DNA from: Cytobacillus gottheilii
GTDB lineage: Bacteria > Bacillota > Bacilli > Bacillales > Cytobacillaceae
Length of the DNA stretch: 64,000 nucleotides
Assembly: GCF_001636345.1 (NCBI RefSeq)
Contig: NZ_KV440945.1
Location: 243,340-307,339, forward strand
Direction: 5' to 3'
The number at the start of each line of letters is the position of its first letter. Position 1 is the first letter of the stretch. Made by a program: the position numbers and the translations under genes. Below, in pieces: positions 63,005-64,000 of this stretch. The notes beneath the pieces are model-generated. The model saw nothing but the letters and a program-made list of their open reading frames with translations, did no database searches and had not been told where the DNA came from.

Positions 63005-64000
63005 ATGGTCAAAGATCTATTAGAAATTGTAAGTCAGTTTATTTTCTTTTTGGGAATCGTGTTTACACTGTTATTTTTATATAAAGTTTTCTACATATTT
63101 GTTGCGTTTAAAGCAAGAAGGGATCATTCTCAAGAAGAGAAAGAAGTCCCGCTCAATAAATATGCATTTCTAATACCGGCTCGAAATGAAGAACTTGTCA
63201 TTGGACAACTGATTCAAAGCATTAAAAATCAGAATTACCCGAAAGAATTGTATGATATTTATGTATGTGCCGATAATTGTACAGATCAAACAGCTAAGAT
63301 TGCCAGACAAGCAGGGGCCATCGTAACGGAACGCTTTAATAAAGAAGTGGTTGGGAAGGGCTATGCACTCAATCATCTGCTGAACATTATTAAAAGGGAT
63401 TACTCTTCTAAAAGCTATGATGGGTATTTTGTTTTCGATGCTGACAATCTTCTAGATGAGAATTATATCCAAGAAATGAATAAAACCTTTAATCAGGGAT
63501 ACCGAGTCACAACTAGTTACCGGAATTCAAAGAATTATGATGAAAATTGGATTACATCTGGGTACGCACTTTGGTTTTTATATGAAGCAGAATTCCTAAA
63601 TCGCCCAAGGATGTATCTGAAGACAAGCTGTGCTGTTTCCGGAACAGGTTTTTTAATCCATTCAGATGTGATCAAAGAAAATGGCGGCTGGGTCCACCAT
63701 CTTTTAACCGAAGATATCGAGTTTACTGTCGCACAGATTATCAAAGGAGAAAAGATCGGCTACTGCGGGAAAGCTGTTTTCTATGATGAGCAGCCATCGA
63801 TCTTCAGTGAGTCCTGGAAGCAGAGGCTTCGCTGGGCAAAAGGGTTTTACCAAGTATTCATGAGGTATGGCAAGGATCTGATGAATGGAATCATTCGCGG
63901 GAAAGGCAACAGAGTTTCCTGTTTCGATATGATGATGACGCTTGCGCCCATCATTATTGTTTCCGTTCTTAGTCTTGCCGGGAATATAGTTGTCCTGCTT
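63005..64000 (+). CDS. family 2 glycosyltransferase, membrane-bound (3' end beyond window)
   Basis: The frame stays open to the last base (332 codons). An N-terminal membrane segment (FFLGIVFTLLFLYKVFYIF) is followed by the GT2 core: PARNEE, DNCTDQT, the metal motif DADN, the TEDIEF acceptor/base region and QRLRWAKG (QxxRW). A second membrane segment starts at the window end. These motifs mark processive GT2 enzymes making polysaccharide or glycolipid. The product cannot be told from this part. Confidence 0.85.
   Translation, partial: MVKDLLEIVSQFIFFLGIVFTLLFLYKVFYIFVAFKARRDHSQEEKEVPLNKYAFLIPARNEELVIGQLIQSIKNQNYPKELYDIYVCADNCTDQTAKIARQAGAIVTERFNKEVVGKGYALNHLLNIIKRDYSSKSYDGYFVFDADNLLDENYIQEMNKTFNQGYRVTTSYRNSKNYDENWITSGYALWFLYEAEFLNRPRMYLKTSCAVSGTGFLIHSDVIKENGGWVHHLLTEDIEFTVAQIIKGEKIGYCGKAVFYDEQPSIFSESWKQRLRWAKGFYQVFMRYGKDLMNGIIRGKGNRVSCFDMMMTLAPIIIVSVLSLAGNIVVLL

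Overview
The window looks like a low-GC Bacillaceae chromosome (Bacillus in the broad sense). Evidence is strong GGAGG-type ribosome binding sites, CcpA- and LacI-type operators, a purine riboswitch, and homologues of B. subtilis yxiN, gntK/gntZ, malA/malP/malR, sucrose PTS and YusW-like genes. It has two halves: an AT-rich accessory block (about 1-26,570) and an ordinary metabolic chromosome (about 26,570-64,000). No tRNA, rRNA or CRISPR array was seen.

The accessory block reads as a tandem array of cassettes. Three near-identical 18-bp sites (ends at 18,865, 23,168 and 26,570) each spell, in one frame, the last residues of the rRNA methyltransferase RlmH (E-P-Y-H-K-stop). That gene end is the target used by staphylococcal SCC elements. 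The first cassette (from before base 1 to 18,865) ends in a large serine recombinase whose 3' end overlaps the first site. It carries many unknown genes, a small serine resolvase and a catalytically dead look-alike, a PD-(D/E)XK nuclease beside a membrane protein, and a restriction-modification module. That module has two DNA methyltransferases facing two related PD-(D/E)XK proteins, one fused to a 2[4Fe-4S] ferredoxin domain. It also contains two strictly phased repeat arrays: ten TTATAAA boxes every 20/20/20/22 bp (2,116-2,322), and CTACACAT-like boxes every 21 bp (9,120-9,311). The second cassette (18,866-23,168) holds an IS1182-family element, a VOC protein, an ECF-type sigma factor and an SRPBCC protein. 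The third (23,169-26,570) holds a group IIC intron inserted behind a terminator, a VOC protein and an AraC regulator.

The chromosome side begins with a DUF418 membrane protein, histidine kinase and response regulator operon, then a VOC paralogue. Carbohydrate genes follow: a giant secreted amylopullulanase with two catalytic units, a ScrR-like regulator, a sucrose PTS transporter and sucrose-6-phosphate hydrolase. After a DbpA/YxiN helicase, an RNA methylase and an SDR enzyme comes a Fur-controlled siderophore ABC importer. Next are 6-phosphogluconate dehydrogenase and gluconokinase, then the maltose PTS operon with its RpiR-type regulator.

The last part is a purine locus: guanine deaminase divergent from a guanine-type riboswitch that leads a purine permease and a Rieske oxygenase. 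A double TerD-domain protein and a family 2 glycosyltransferase cut by the window end complete it.
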